Source: Prunella strophiata
Taxonomy: Eukaryota > Chordata > Aves > Passeriformes > Prunellidae
Assembly: GCA_036583965.1 (NCBI GenBank)
Contig: JAZBQD010000015.1
Span: 66,308,330 to 66,372,329 of the forward strand
DNA: 64,000 nucleotides
Direction of reading: 5' to 3'
Every line of letters starts with the position of its first letter. The first letter of the stretch is position 1. A program made the translations under genes and the position numbers. Positions 52,807 to 64,000 of this stretch are shown here, one piece after another. Below the pieces are notes generated by a model. It had not been told where the DNA came from, ran no database searches, and was given only the letters and a program-made list of their open reading frames with translations.

Positions 52807-55390
52807 CAACCCAGGATCAAAAGTTTTCTTGCGAGCCTTCTCGGTAGGAGTTGAATGATTTTTTGCTGTGTCTGTACAATTCTGTGAAGATGAACCACTG
52901 GCAAGTCACTACCAAAGAAAGAACTCATGTTCTTTCTTTTCCTTGCTGTAATGTATCTTGAGGGGAGGGGCAACGAAAGAGAAAAGCAAAGCAAAGACCT
53001 TAAAGAAACAGACTGCAATCACTCAAGGGTTATTCTTTCCAAAGAAAGATTCAAGACCGTATTTGTAATGGCAATAAACACTTTAGTTATATGCTTACTG
53101 TATTTCAGATTAGCAGATATGTTAGCAGTCTGTCATACAATAGCTTTAGGGGCCAAATAGTTTGCTCAATTCTAGTATCTACTCTGAGACCCACAGGAGA
53201 ATAAGTAAAACAATCTGAGCCAAGTATTTGTGTAAAATACTTATTTTGCCAGCACCCTAAAGAAAATAAGCAGAAAAATCTCAAATTGCAACTTAAACAC
53301 GAGCATCTATTACCGTTTCCTTGCGGTCTATAAATCTAATCCTACTGCTCATACATCAGACTTAGCCATGCCTTCTGCAACTTCTCAAGTGTCCTCTCTT
53401 TTAGGAAGTCTTAATCTGTATTAGCTTTTCTTCTTCATGTGCATTTAAGGTGCAAAACCTGCACCTTGCTTCCTGAATTTGTCTTTGAAAGACCTCACAA
53501 TGACTTTTAGATTTCTCCTCTTCCTAATGTAATATACCAACATAAATCTAATCAAAGAAGTGGTATGGCAGCTGTCCTGTGACAGATTCTGATGATCAGC
53601 AAATTTATCACAAAGCCAAAACCAGAGAAGTTCAGTGAGAGCAATTTTAGAAGCGAAAAGGACCATAATCCTTTCTGAAAGCACTTCTATTCTGCCAATG
53701 TCGAATTATCAAAAGATGAAAATTGGTTTTGATGTTAAAATTGTCCTTGATTTTAATTTTTTTTTCTGCAATGTTGGCTTTTTAAAGCCATTTTTTGTTA
53801 AAAGAGATAGGTCTCTCCAATTCCTAGACTACCACTCAGAAAAATGCTTAAACAGTCCCTTCTGACAAACACAAAACATGGGGTTTTTTTTAAATGGTTA
53901 AATTATTCATCTAATGTAACAATGTTCTGTACTCATCTTTATGAATTTATACATTTTATGCCCATATAAGTGCAAATCTCTGAATTTGAAACATTTGTGA
54001 AAATTACACCACAGTCTAATAATAAAAAAACCCAGACTACTTAGCATCATTCTTAGATAAATAAATTAATAATGAAAAAATAACCTATCAATTATGAAAA
54101 TAGTATCAACATAACCACTTACTGTATCCTTAGCTGTGTCCTAAGCCTACAATTAGCTAATAATAAAATTCCTTTTTCCCTTTATTTCCAGGCAATGTTT
54201 CCCTGCGGTCAACAAATAGTACAGAAGGAAGGATTAGAAAGCTATCCCACAGAAAGCAGCATGAATGCTTATTAACCTCAGAAGACTGACTCAGAGGAAA
54301 CTAAATTCCAAAACTTGACACATCCTACTTCTTGTATCCCAACCAGCTCTGTGGTTTCCACCATGATTTCTCATTCTCCAGCAAAAACATCAAACTATTT
54401 GAAACCAGATGCAGTTCAGACAGTAATGGAGATCCCAAAACACAGCTTTTCTGAGCCATGGACAGACATCATCGGCCAAGACTGAGTTTACGCAGAGAGG
54501 CATGGTTAAATGCAGATGTTATTCTACTGGAGTTGCAATGGCTTTGAAGTTTTCCAACTCATTTAAGAAAGTTGCTGTGCAGTAAGAATGCTGTCAGAAT
54601 GCTGTCATATGCAACAAAACATTTGTTGCTCACAAAACACCAAAACCGCATCTTCAAACTTCTCTGCCTGCCCTTTGTCAGCAGGACACAGTGAGGCATC
54701 CATTTTTCTGAACATAGGACTGTATCTACAATGATTTGATTAATAAGAGTGATTTTTAAATCTTTTTCCTATGATACTACAATGCAAACTCCTGATCTGT
54801 TATGATATTTTTGAGGTTTCATGCTTACTACATCTAAAGCGTTAAACCCAGTATATCTTCTCTTTAAAAAACAGGCTAAGTCACATGAACAAAAAGCTTA
54901 TAAGAAAACAATTAGTGCATCATTTAGCAAACACTTACAAAAGTTGTCCAGACTTGGAAGTCAATATCAATCCTTTAAACAAAAGTACTTCAGAAGTGCT
55001 GAACAACAAAAACCCAGAGAAAATAACTGTATGCTAAAATATATTAATATTCTACCATCTGTTCAGCAGCTGCTTGAAAAAACAAGTCTCAAAACCTTCC
55101 TAACAATTAAAATAATTTCATATTTCCAAGGAATGATGGAGAATACATCTCCAAAGGTTCAGCTTCCATTATCTCTGTAGTAGGAGCAAGAAAGAGTCCA
55201 GAATGGGAAGAAGGTTTTTCATGGCCATGAACACAATAACTTCACCATGATGTAGAATGGGTCACCATCTTTTGTCTGAAAAGCATACAATAAAAGCTAA
55301 CAAAGGATGGCTACACTTAGGAGGTCAAATCATGAAACAATCACAGAGTATCATGTAATGGCTCATCAGGTTAGAAGATTTCCAGCTAAA
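52807..55390 (-). other. Intronic sequence, nothing recognised
   Basis: AT-rich with no recognisable exon. A perfect 11-bp tandem duplication (GAATGCTGTCA twice) lies near 54587-54608. The 119-codon plus frame at 54821-55180 shows no family resemblance. Confidence 0.65.
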
Positions 55391-56500
55391 TAATGGAATA
55401 ATGGAATCATACAATGGGACTGTAAAGATCATCCAGTTCCAATCCCTCCATCATGGGCACAGACATCTTCCACTAGACCAGATTGCTCAGAATGCCATCC
55501 AGCCTGCCCTTCAACACTTCCAGGGATGGGGCAATCACAACTTCTCTGGGCAACCTGTTCTAGTGCTTCACCCACCACCCTACCACTAAAGAATTTCTTC
55601 CTAACATGCAATCTAAATCTCACCTCTTTTAGTTTAAAACCATTCCCTTTTGCTCTATCATTATCCTGCCCATGTAAAAACTCAGTCTGCTGCTTTTTTA
55701 TAAGCCCCCTTTAGGGACTGGAAGGCTTCAATGAGGTCTCCCCAGAGCCTTCTCTTCTCCAGGCTGAACCCCTCTCTCAGCCTGTCCTCACAGGAGAGGT
55801 GCTCCAGCCCTCTGACCATCTTGGTGTCCCTCCTCTGCACTTGCTCAACAGGTCAGTGTCCTTCCTGTGTGGGGGACCCCAGAGCTGGATGCAGCACTGC
55901 AGTGGGGTCTCACCAGAGCAGAGCAGAGGGGCAGAATCCCCTCCCTCATGCTGCTGGCCACACTGCTTTGGATGGAGCCCAGGATACTTTTGGCTTTCTG
56001 GCCTACCAGTGCACATTGCTGGCTTATGACCAGCTCTTCATCCACGAAGACACCCAAGTCCTTCTTCATAGGGAAGGACTGTCAATGATTTCTTCCCCCC
56101 AGTCTATGCTGGGATTACCCTGACCCAGGTGCAGCACCTTGCCTTTGGACTTGTTGAACCTCATGATGTGCCTGTTCTCATGCTTGCTCAGGTCCCTCTG
56201 GATGGCATCCCATCCTTGTGTTGTGCCAACTGCCCCTGCAGACTCAGCTTCCTGCCATCTGCAATCTTGTTGACAGTGCACTTGATCCCTCCTGTCTGCT
56301 TCATTGATAATAATACTGAAGAACAACAGGCTCAAGACAGAACCCCAAGGGACCACACTCATCACCAGCACTGGCCTCAGCCTGGACATAGAGCCACTGA
56401 CCACAACTGTCCAGCTGTGTCCATCCAGCCGAGTCCTTATGAACTAAGTAATCCACCCTTCAAATCTATGTCTCTCCAGTTTGGAGAAAAGGATGTCTGT
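55391..56500 (-). mobile_element. CR1 LINE fragment with reverse-transcriptase C-terminus, minus strand
   Basis: This is the longest retroposon here, about 1.1 kb in reverse orientation. The plus strand starts near TAATGGAATAATGGAATCAT and AAGATCATCCAGTTCCAATC (complement of the CR1 3' end). It continues through CAACCTGTTCTAGTGCTTCA and CTTCTCTTCCAGGCTGAAC-like sequence to CR1 coding sequence beyond 56400. On the minus strand fragments of the reverse-transcriptase C-terminal region can be read in broken frames, such as KGKVLHLGQGNPSID, MKKDLGVFVDEELVISQQCA and ILPLCSALVRPHC. Frame changes and stops separate them, so it is inactive. It lies in the same orientation as FHOD3. Confidence 0.94.
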
Positions 56501-59243
56501 GGGAAATGAAAGATCATCCTTATCCATTTCAGACCAGTGAATTTAAAAGTGAATTCTCCCAAGTATTATCTTGGGTTTCTAAGTTCAGCATTTAGAAAGT
56601 TTCTGATAGGGTCAGAAATTTTATGTTCATACTAGCAATGACTGCCTTCTTTACAGAAAAAATTTTCCACAACCTCCCATGGCATCTAAGCCATTCTGTT
56701 AACCACAGACATATGTTACATATTACTATTTGCAGTAACAATCTGTTTGCATTCACAGTCTCTTATTCCGGTTTATCAGCAAACCTCTGTCACACAATGC
56801 ATATTCCCTTCAGTGGTTTTGGTTTCTTAATTTTTTTGTCTTGTCTTTGTTAGCTTGCTTCTTCCAATTTTTTGAAGTTTGCAATTAAAAAAAAACCAAC
56901 CCTCAAACATTCAATGACATAAAATGATAAGTAGAAACAAAAGAATGCTATTGTGAAATTTCAAATAAACATGATCTAACAGTTCTAGTCGCACTTTAAT
57001 GCTCTCAGGTCCCTGATACTGCAGAAAATAATTTGTTATAGGTCTCATATTTTATCTGCACACAATAATACTACCACACATTTTTAATGAACATGATAAT
57101 TTTAAACAATATTTTTTAAAGTACTAGGAAAAGGAAAAATAATTAATTCAGCACCAGTTTAATGAATCCAGTACATCCCTTTTCGTTCTTCCTATGAATT
57201 GGCAATTCACTGAGGCAAACAGTGCCTGCTGTCCTCTTTTCTGCTTTCCCGAAGAGATCAGGCAGAATCAGCCTTCTGTTTTGCCATGGTCAGCCAGACT
57301 TTCTGACAGCAAAATTCCTGATTGAATTAAGGACTTCTAAATGAAAACCAGCCAGATGATTAAAGCTGTTTCTGCTAAAACAATGAGAAATACTTAATTT
57401 GTCTAAATCAGTACCCATGCACCAGCCACAGAGTCCATCAACAGCTCAGACAAAGAAATGAGATGCAGCATCATCTACTTGAATGCAAGCAAGTAGGTAT
57501 CAGGAGGGTGGGATGGGGCAGGGAGCAGATTTGAGAAAAGGGAGATGGCAATTTAGGTAGTACAGGCATCAACCTTCAGTTTTGGTTCACCATTCTGTCA
57601 GATGCTTTGCCTTTGAGGGGGGCAAAGAAAGCCAGAAAGAAATCATTCAGCTTAAGGGTCACTGTCTACTCTGCTGCTGCTTTGAGCATAAAGACCATGT
57701 ACTACCATGTGTGCTAAAAATAAACAAAGCAATTTTTTTTTTTTGCAATATATTCTTATTTTTGGATTTAATCAATTTTTTCACATTCCCACTGTCCTTT
57801 TCCAGTTCACAGAGATTGCTTTCCTCAGCTTTTCTAACAGCATTGCTTTTGGAAGCAGCACAAGGTAACCTGGATGCTGTCCTGTTTGGCCTGCTGTGCT
57901 CTTGCAGTAAATTTTGAGAAAAAAACACTACATCAGCACAATTTCAGAACTCAGGTTCTTTTGCAAATCACAGGAAGCAAAGAATTTTGCAAGCTGGCAA
58001 AGCATCAGAAGGACACCATCATAGACAGGAGTGCAGCAGTTACAGATCACAGAGAAAAGCCTGAGGACATTGAGGGATGCATTTCCAAGGGCATGGGTTT
58101 TACCACCACAACCTGATAGCAAGCAGACTTTTTAAATTGTGCTTTCCAAATGTGGGCCAATGGGATTTTTCCACCCTGTCACTCAATATTACAGAGTTAG
58201 CAAACATTTTTAATTGATCTATCTGGTTGTTCCCATCCTTCAAATAACCTCTGTTGACCTATTACTCTAGGCTGTATACTGCAAACTCTGCCTCTGCAGA
58301 GTTCCACATTAAAACACTGCTGGTTTCCTCTGCAAATTAAACAAAACCCTTCTAACTGCACTTTAGGCAATATAGCACCAACACACATGAAGTCTTTTAG
58401 TCAACAACCTTTCAAAACACACACTTTTTTCTCTCTCAGAAAGTGTTGTTTAAATCTGAAATACTATATCTCTTCTTAAATCCTGGAAAGTGTTCAGCTT
58501 CCCTTCACCATCGCAGTTCATTTATCTTGCAAGAAGTTTCCGAGTGCTTGCTACAGAGAGGAAATTTTTAAAAGGCACAGAGAGAGAGAGAGAAAATGTC
58601 ATGGTGCCTGACACTGGGCTCTGGACCTGACTCACGCAGGCTGCACCTTGGAGGAGGCTGCACTCAGACCCATACTGGAGCCATCATTTCAGCTGGCCAC
58701 TATTTCACACCTGGAGTTGTGAAAGTGTGAACAGAGGCACCACGAAATTATATGCTCATTTTATTCAGGCTTTAACAAGTCTTTCTCCAGAGAACAGTTT
58801 TGTTTCTTTCTGTTCTCCACCCCAACATACAGAAATTTTCAAGAAAACATCTAGATACAAAAGACCTTGTGAGCTAAAGTTATACAGAATGCAGTGAGCA
58901 CAGACAGATCCCTGTAGTGATTTTTTTTTCAGCTCCTCTCATAGTCATAGTCACCTTAGTCCTGTTTTTGAAAACAGAAATTCCTGCACTGAGCACCTCC
59001 TCCTCCAAAAAAAAAAAAAAAAAAAAAGTTGAAACCAAAAAAGAATGCATTGGGATGTTTGGCATAGTCATAGCTGAGACACAGCTAAGGGGCATTTAGA
59101 TACCCAAGAGAGAAACATGTAAACTTTTTTAAAGTATGAGTTGCCCACACTTTCCTCTGAGGCAAAAGGGGAACACAACCTAGAACTGTCTGTGGCAAAA
59201 TGTAAAAAAAGCAAGGTATCTGTTTGTGGCAACTAAAAATATA

Positions 59244-59283
59244 TTTTTCTTTTTTTTCTTCTTCTTTTTTTTTTTTTTTTTTT
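59244..59283. repeat. T-rich pyrimidine tract
   Basis: Nearly pure T with interspersed C over about 40 bp, ending in a run of at least 19 T. Confidence 0.85.
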
Positions 59284-59817
59284 CACAAATGAAGAGAAAC
59301 CTCCACCTTCTGTGAAGCTGAAAATATTCAACTTCAGCCTTTATCTCAGTCTTCAAAAACCTTCAATACTCTGGCAACAAAAAAAATACAGAACTTTGTA
59401 TCAATGTGGCCAAGTAAAGAAAATGCATGCAGCTCTAAGGCTTACGTCACACTGATACGTCTTAAATGTAACAGATTACCGCTTAAATTTAAAAGCACTA
59501 CAGAGCAACATAGGTAATTAACCAATTTGAGGTGAATGCTCAAAATGCACACATTTGGGTGTGAGAGCCACCAAGGGACGCGTGGGATTCATTTTTGAGA
59601 GGACCAACTGTTAGCAGTGGAAGCTAATGGAAAAGAAAAACTATCATTTGAGAGAGAGTTCATTGAACTTATTTTCTGCTCTACTGAGTTTTTCTTCTCT
59701 AAACTCATTCTGGACAAATACAGATATTTACATAGATTTCATTTTGCAACATGATAATAAGAGAAAGTCTTTACACATGAAAGTTGTTTGGTCACTGATT
59801 ACAAGATTCTTTTAAAG

Positions 59818-59841
59818 TTTTTTTTTTTTTTTTTTTTTTTT
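59818..59841. repeat. T24 homopolymer
   Basis: Uninterrupted run of 24 T; no element body attached. Confidence 0.9.
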
Positions 59842-61641
59842 CACTTAGCAGTTATTTCAGTTTTCACCATCTAGCCAGCCACACCATTCTGTGAATTGTA
59901 ATTCACTCATCACCAAGCAGAGGCAATCTAATCCTTATCTCGTTAGTCAGTACTGGTTCCTCAGCTTCATTTATTATTTGTTCTGTCTGAAATACTTTAG
60001 ATGATGAATAGCATGAGGAATTAATATGGGGAATTTTCACAGATGTATATAAACATTTCATACGGCCAAGTGACGTGAAGACTGTGGACCGAGTCCAGTT
60101 AATTAGAGCCAAGGCACTGACTTCTGCAAATGCTCAGTGTGAGTATTTGCTGGAGGAAGGGTGTCTGTAACACCTGTGAAACACATTCATTTTCAGAAAA
60201 CTCCAAGATACTTCAGGCTGCTATGGCCAAAATCTTTTTTCAGTCTGATGTGAGAGGAACTGAGTGGTTTTCTGTCCTAGTCCTAGGAAGCTTTTCTTGT
60301 AAGCATCTCCCTTCCTCTTGAGACAAAACCAGTGCCAGATGAAAACAGCCACAGTGGAGGCAAGGGCAGGGGAAGCTGCCACGTCCCACACCAGCAGTCC
60401 ATCTGACGGATCATCTCACTGTGGGGCTGACTGGGGAGGAACCTGACCCACCAAGCCCAGCTTCCTACACACTCCTTCCTCACTTCTCTCCTACTGATGG
60501 GCAGCACACAGTTTCCAGAAGGGATCCTCAGTGAGCTGACAACATGAATGCATGTGACTGACAAAGGGTGAGGCAAGAGCAACAGCACCAGTGCCCATTG
60601 CTCAAATCACCAAAGAAATTGAGAAGCAGTTGGCAGCACTGGAGCATCTGCTTGGCTCCCAGTTCTCATGCTTCACGTGGCTGTATTCCATGCACCTGCT
60701 GTTGTATGGGAAGGACAGAAGGCAACTGAGATGGGAACATCTTGGAACATCAGAATTATTTCTGTCTTTCTAACATTTCTCTTTACTTCAAAGGAGTTTT
60801 GGGGTTGGTTTTTTTTGTTTGCTTGGTTTTTTTTCTTGTTTATTTTTTAGTACTAGGACAAATTTGACCAATTTGACCACAGTCTGGAGCAGGCTCCAAA
60901 AAGACCATGGAAGATGGTGGATACCTACTGACAATATGTGTAAGGGCCTCAAAAGGCACAGAAATTGGGACACTGAGTTTTGTTAGAAGATTTTGGCAGG
61001 GGCAAAAGCCACCTTGAATGAAATTACTTCAAAATTACTGTGGCAACAATCCCTCAGGAGGCAATTTCAATTTCTAGTGAGGAGGGGAAGAAAATAAAAG
61101 CAGAGAAAAAAGCAGTACCATATGGAAAAGAAAGAAAAGAAATCTTATTTAGGACAGACAAACTGCACTCAGAATTTGCAAAAATAAACTTTTTTTAAGG
61201 ACTCCAGCTGGGATGGAAGTCTCTCCCATTCAGGTAAGTTAAAGTTGCACAAGGTTTTGTCTCATAATGACAGAAAATTAAATCTTTTGAGATTTTATCT
61301 TTCAGTAGATAAGCCTAATGATAACAGGAACTTGAAAAAAATTATTAAAACATGTCACAAGATTTAGCTGCATCTTAAATGTTATCCTGATTTAGAGTAC
61401 ATGTTTAAATCACCAAAACAAGACCTGAACCACCCAGCTAGAATTATTTAGGAATGATAATTTAATCAAATCATCTACTGAATACAAAATCTGGTCATTC
61501 TAGTGTACAGTCTTGCAAAATCAGCTGATTACTTCAACACTGTTTTCTCCTGTTTTTAATTGCTACAAGAGTTACTATGCCATTTACTCTTATTAGCATT
61601 AGGTTTTCATAACTAAAGTAAATGCACTGTGTTATAGCATA

Positions 61642-61665
61642 CTATAATATATTAATATATTATAG
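61642..61665. repeat. Perfect 24-bp AT palindrome within a longer inverted repeat
   Basis: CTATAATATATT is followed directly by its exact reverse complement AATATATTATAG. Outside it, TATAGCAT (61633-61640) and ATGCTATA (61675-61682) form a second pair of arms, so the locus could extrude as a cruciform. Confidence 0.9.
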
Positions 61666-62308
61666 AGCACTACTATGCTATAGTCAAGTTTTGAAACTAC
61701 TACCCCCTTAAAAGACATTTCCTACCATCCTTCTTCAAGATTTGGCTTGGGTCAGACAGTTTAAAATGTTATTAAAACATAAAAATAAATGATAAGAAAA
61801 AGTTTCTGAGTTCTACAGTAAGAAAATGACTGTTAAAACCCTATAAAAAACAACAGCAAAGAAACAAAGAGCTTTCAATGCTTAACTATTTGGGCTTGAA
61901 AAACTCTCAGTGAGGAAGGCAGGGATTGTGCGTCAGCAGCTGAACTTGAGACTGGGACCAGGAAAAGCCACTGTGCAAGTGTGGAGAAAAAAATAAAAGG
62001 AGCACAGAAAGATTAACAGCTTCTCCAAAAAATGACATAATAAGCAGCAGAACAGAATGTCATTTCAAGAAAAGATAAGAAGCTATTGCTTTTTGGTTAC
62101 AACCAAAGCTTAGTCTAAGATTATAATCTAGCACATAGCTGCAAAAGAGCCATCTAAGGCGAGAGCAGGATATGGGCAAAATACTTTGCTAAATCAATTT
62201 CTAAATGTTTCATGACCAAAGGGTGATTTCAGAAAAATTGAACACTCCACATTTGAAGAGGCTTTTGCATCAAGACACCATACATAAATAAGATTTTGAA
62301 AACTGCAT

Positions 62309-62409
62309 TTAACCTTGCAATTCTGCTAATGGAGTTTCATACACTGACAAGGTGTCCTGGCAGGGAGTGCGCACAGGCTGCATCCCCCGGGCATCTCCAA
62401 CTTTGGCTT
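62309..62409 (-). pseudogene. Putative last coding exon (D) of an unidentified gene or relic
   Basis: On the minus strand, acceptor ACTTACTTTTCCACAG is followed by 101 nt. Joined to the block at 63097-63187, which leaves one base, it reads on in frame for 32 codons (KVGDARGMQPVRTPCQ, then DTLSVYETPLAELQG) to a TAA stop at 62309-62311. The phase match with the previous block is what makes this more than a chance frame. The composition (proline, acidic and polar residues) suits a C-terminal tail. An alternative reading is that CAAG|GTTAAATG near the end is a donor leading to a further exon. The protein family was not recognised. Confidence 0.42.
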
Positions 62410-63096
62410 CTGTGGAAAAGTAAGTATTAATTTTTTTAATTCAGCTGTTATTGCTTTGACTGCTTCTGTTTTCTCAAGTACAAATTCTGACTGACTAAAA
62501 AGAAAAGTAATTGTTACCCAGGAAGGAAAGCAGCATATATTAAAACACTTCTCAGGGTAAGACATTGTTCCTGTACGGTCTGAAATGAGACCCAGTGAGG
62601 AAAGTATTTCATGAATGTTAATCCAGGTCCACTGAGTCTCAGTCCAATACCCACAGGTTTGCATACATCAGTTCCACTAAATTACACTTCTATGCCTGCC
62701 TATCGGAGGTAATAACAATGATTTTCTCTTCACCATTACTCTGCTCTGGTGAAAGTTATACTAATGCATGCATATATGTTTATTTTACTTACAAGTTCCT
62801 TCCATCATTTGTGTAATAAAATGTAAATTAAAAATATTCTGCAGAATATAGATGCAAAAGAAAACAATTTAGTGTAATTTCCACACAAAACTTGTCAAAC
62901 CACACTAGAAACACTAAAATCAGAGATAACAATATAAGACTAATTTTCACTCCCCTTTGTCTTTTCTTATTAAAAAAAAAAAAAAACCCTGAGGATGGGA
63001 GCCTTTAACTTAACTTTCATACGCTCTTCTAAAGACTATGTGGAAATGGGCTTAAAAATTATGATTTCTGGGGCCTTACTTGATTTTTTTTAATAC

Positions 63097-63187
63097 CTGC
63101 TGCAACTTGAATCTGGGGTATGTATTTATCCCGGAGCTGTAAGACAGAGTGCACTAATGCCTGATACAATGCAAGGAATGCTACTGT
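63097..63187 (-). pseudogene. Putative coding exon (C) of an unidentified gene or relic
   Basis: This 91-nt block on the minus strand lies between acceptor AAACTATGCAG and donor GCAG|GTATTA. It encodes 30 codons plus one base with no stop: TVAF, then LALYQALVHSVLQLRDK, then YIPQIQVAA. The peptide looks like an amphipathic helix. Its trailing base combines with the first two bases of the block at 62309-62409 to give glutamate, keeping the frame. No disruption is seen in this exon. I do not recognise the family, and it is not any part of FHOD3 that I know. Confidence 0.45.
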
Positions 63188-63370
63188 CTGCATAGTTTAG
63201 ATATGAATGGGGGGACACCAGCTCCTACCTGGAAAGCAAAGTCTGCAGAGCCCATGCCTTGGCATGTATCTATATGTTTGACCCCTGAGACACACTGAAA
63301 CCTCAGCAAGTAGTGGTGAAGTCAACAATGGCTGTGGTTTAAGTGCTCCGAATCCAGTGGGCAGCAGTCA

Positions 63371-63615
63371 CTGAATCAGAGCCAGCTCAGCTCCTTTGAG
63401 AAGGGCATCCATGTGGTCCAGGCTCTGAGCAGTACTGGAAGAATGAGCTCCAAGAGCCAGGTGATGCAAGAAGCTGTTTGTCAACTGTGACAACTGGGGT
63501 ATTCTGAGACACTCTGGAAAGCAAGCATTTTATCTCATCTTTTAGTGGTGGTTCTTTACTTTCAAAATACTCCAGTAACATCTGCTGTACTATTTAGACA
63601 TCCTGGGAGTGTTCT
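63371..63615 (-). pseudogene. Putative coding exon (B), disrupted
   Basis: Minus-strand block beginning after TTTTTTTAGGGCAG. Read in the frame that continues exon A it gives REHSQDV, then an in-frame TAA at 63594-63596, then VQQMLLEYFESKEPP and LKDEIKCLLSRVSQN. Around 63470-63490 the coding-like frame appears to move by one base, after which HHLALGAHSSSTAQSLDH and MDALLKGAELALIQ can be read to a TGA. No donor is intact exactly at the right end. The combination of good protein-like sequence with a stop and a frame change suggests a decaying exon. The right boundary is uncertain. Confidence 0.42.
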
Positions 63616-63670
63616 CTGCCCTAAAAAAAGCCCCATTATCTGAATTCTAAAACTTGGAAGAGTCAACTAC

Positions 63671-63974
63671 CTGCTATCCTCTACAATATGGTAGAAATGC
63701 TGAAAGCAATGGCTGAGCAGTAATGACTGGGCAGCAGAGTGGTTGAAAATCTTCTTCAGCTTTGTGTCAAGCACATCACATATGCTGTGAAGCTGCAAGA
63801 TTAGAACATGGAAATCTAGGATGCAGATGCATGAATTAAACTGTACTTTTAGGACACCAAGCCAGAAGGTCACCATTTCCAGGCACGGGTCCAGGGCTGT
63901 CCTGCAGAGGAGATGGGCTGCAGTGTGCCAGCTGCTGTCAGGCAGGGCAGCAAGCAGCTTCTTCCATGAGAGGT
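63671..63974 (-). pseudogene. Putative coding exon (A) of an unidentified gene or relic
   Basis: About 300 nt of minus-strand open frame between a possible acceptor (CTCAATCCCTGAG) near the right edge and donor AGCAG|GTAGTT at 63670/63671. The peptide runs through WKKLLAALPDSSWHTAAHL, DPCLEMVTFWLGVLKVQF, DFHVLILQLHSICDVLDTK and SHCFQHFYHIVEDS. It is leucine-rich, cysteine-bearing and helical, and could belong to a HEAT/armadillo-like solenoid, though no motif is diagnostic. Its phase allows it to join the next block (63371-63615) as VEDS-REHSQ, but the intervening intron would be only 55 bp. The gene would extend beyond the right edge. I do not recognise it. Confidence 0.42.
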
Positions 63975-64000
63975 CTCAGGGATTGAGGAGCAGGTTCATT

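Larger units (their letters stand above)
56501..62308 (-). other. Intronic region between CR1 and the exon-like cluster
   Basis: AT-rich, with long pyrimidine or T tracts at 59244-59283 and 59818-59841, an A-run near 59008-59027, a short AG repeat near 58577-58593 and a perfect palindrome at 61642-61665. No convincing exon was found. If the minus-strand block ending at 62309 is a terminal exon, its 3' UTR would start here, but I saw no clear nearby AATAAA on that strand. Confidence 0.6.

Noticed and set aside
55731..56123. 130-codon plus-strand open frame
   Set aside because: It is the antisense of a minus-strand CR1 fragment, whose reverse-transcriptase remnants read on the other strand.
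61200..61232. Possible micro-exon (TTTTTTTAAG to CATTCAG|GTAAGTT, plus strand)
   Set aside because: Good donor but a 30-40 nt block with no partner exon; pseudo-sites of this quality recur through the introns.
62326..62664. 112-codon minus-strand open frame as a single-exon gene
   Set aside because: The protein-like part begins only after an acceptor at 62410 and is in a different frame. The long frame itself is noncoding-like.
63371..63974. Assignment of the exon-like cluster to MEI1 or a Fanconi anaemia protein
   Set aside because: The helical leucine-rich style suggested these, but the remembered sequences do not align, so no symbol was given.

Overview
The window looks like AT-rich intronic DNA of a bird, most likely a songbird. 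The evidence is several CR1 LINE fragments, the dominant avian retroposon, and two solo endogenous-retrovirus LTRs of types I associate with passerine genomes. There are no bacterial-style genes. Nearly all open reading frames of 60-156 codons scattered through the window are chance frames or repeat-derived.

One gene is recognisable: FHOD3, a formin that assembles actin in muscle sarcomeres. It lies on the minus strand. Two small consecutive coding exons are visible, at 16890-16957 and 1771-1876, with canonical splice sites and matching phase. They encode part of the N-terminal regulatory (GBD/FH3) region. The intron between them is 15.0 kb. The intron upstream of them covers everything from 16958 to the right edge, unless another gene interrupts it. 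I could not find the preceding FHOD3 exon (ending ..HACIE in other vertebrates) or the following one (starting ALGQ..), so both should lie outside the window.

The least expected content is at the right end (62309-63974). Four minus-strand blocks read like exons of an unidentified helical protein. Two of them splice in frame and end at a stop codon. A third carries an in-frame stop and an apparent frameshift. I read this as the decayed 3' end of another gene, or a duplicated fragment of one, nested upstream of the FHOD3 exons. I could not identify the protein.

Other content by region: 1-1770 is intron with a strong exon-like block (1045-1175) that would act as a poison exon. 1877-16889 is intron with a CR1 copy (9550-10165), a long imperfect hairpin (11852-12017) and an LTR antisense to FHOD3 (15989-16630). 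16958-24094 is intron with a CpG-richer patch (22917-23175). An LTR in the same orientation as FHOD3 lies at 24095-24662. 24663-51509 is mostly featureless intron with an exon-like open block (48157-48328). 51510-56500 holds three CR1 copies in mixed orientations. 56501-62308 is intron with homopolymer tracts and a 24-bp perfect palindrome. No tRNA, rRNA, CRISPR array or confident promoter was seen.
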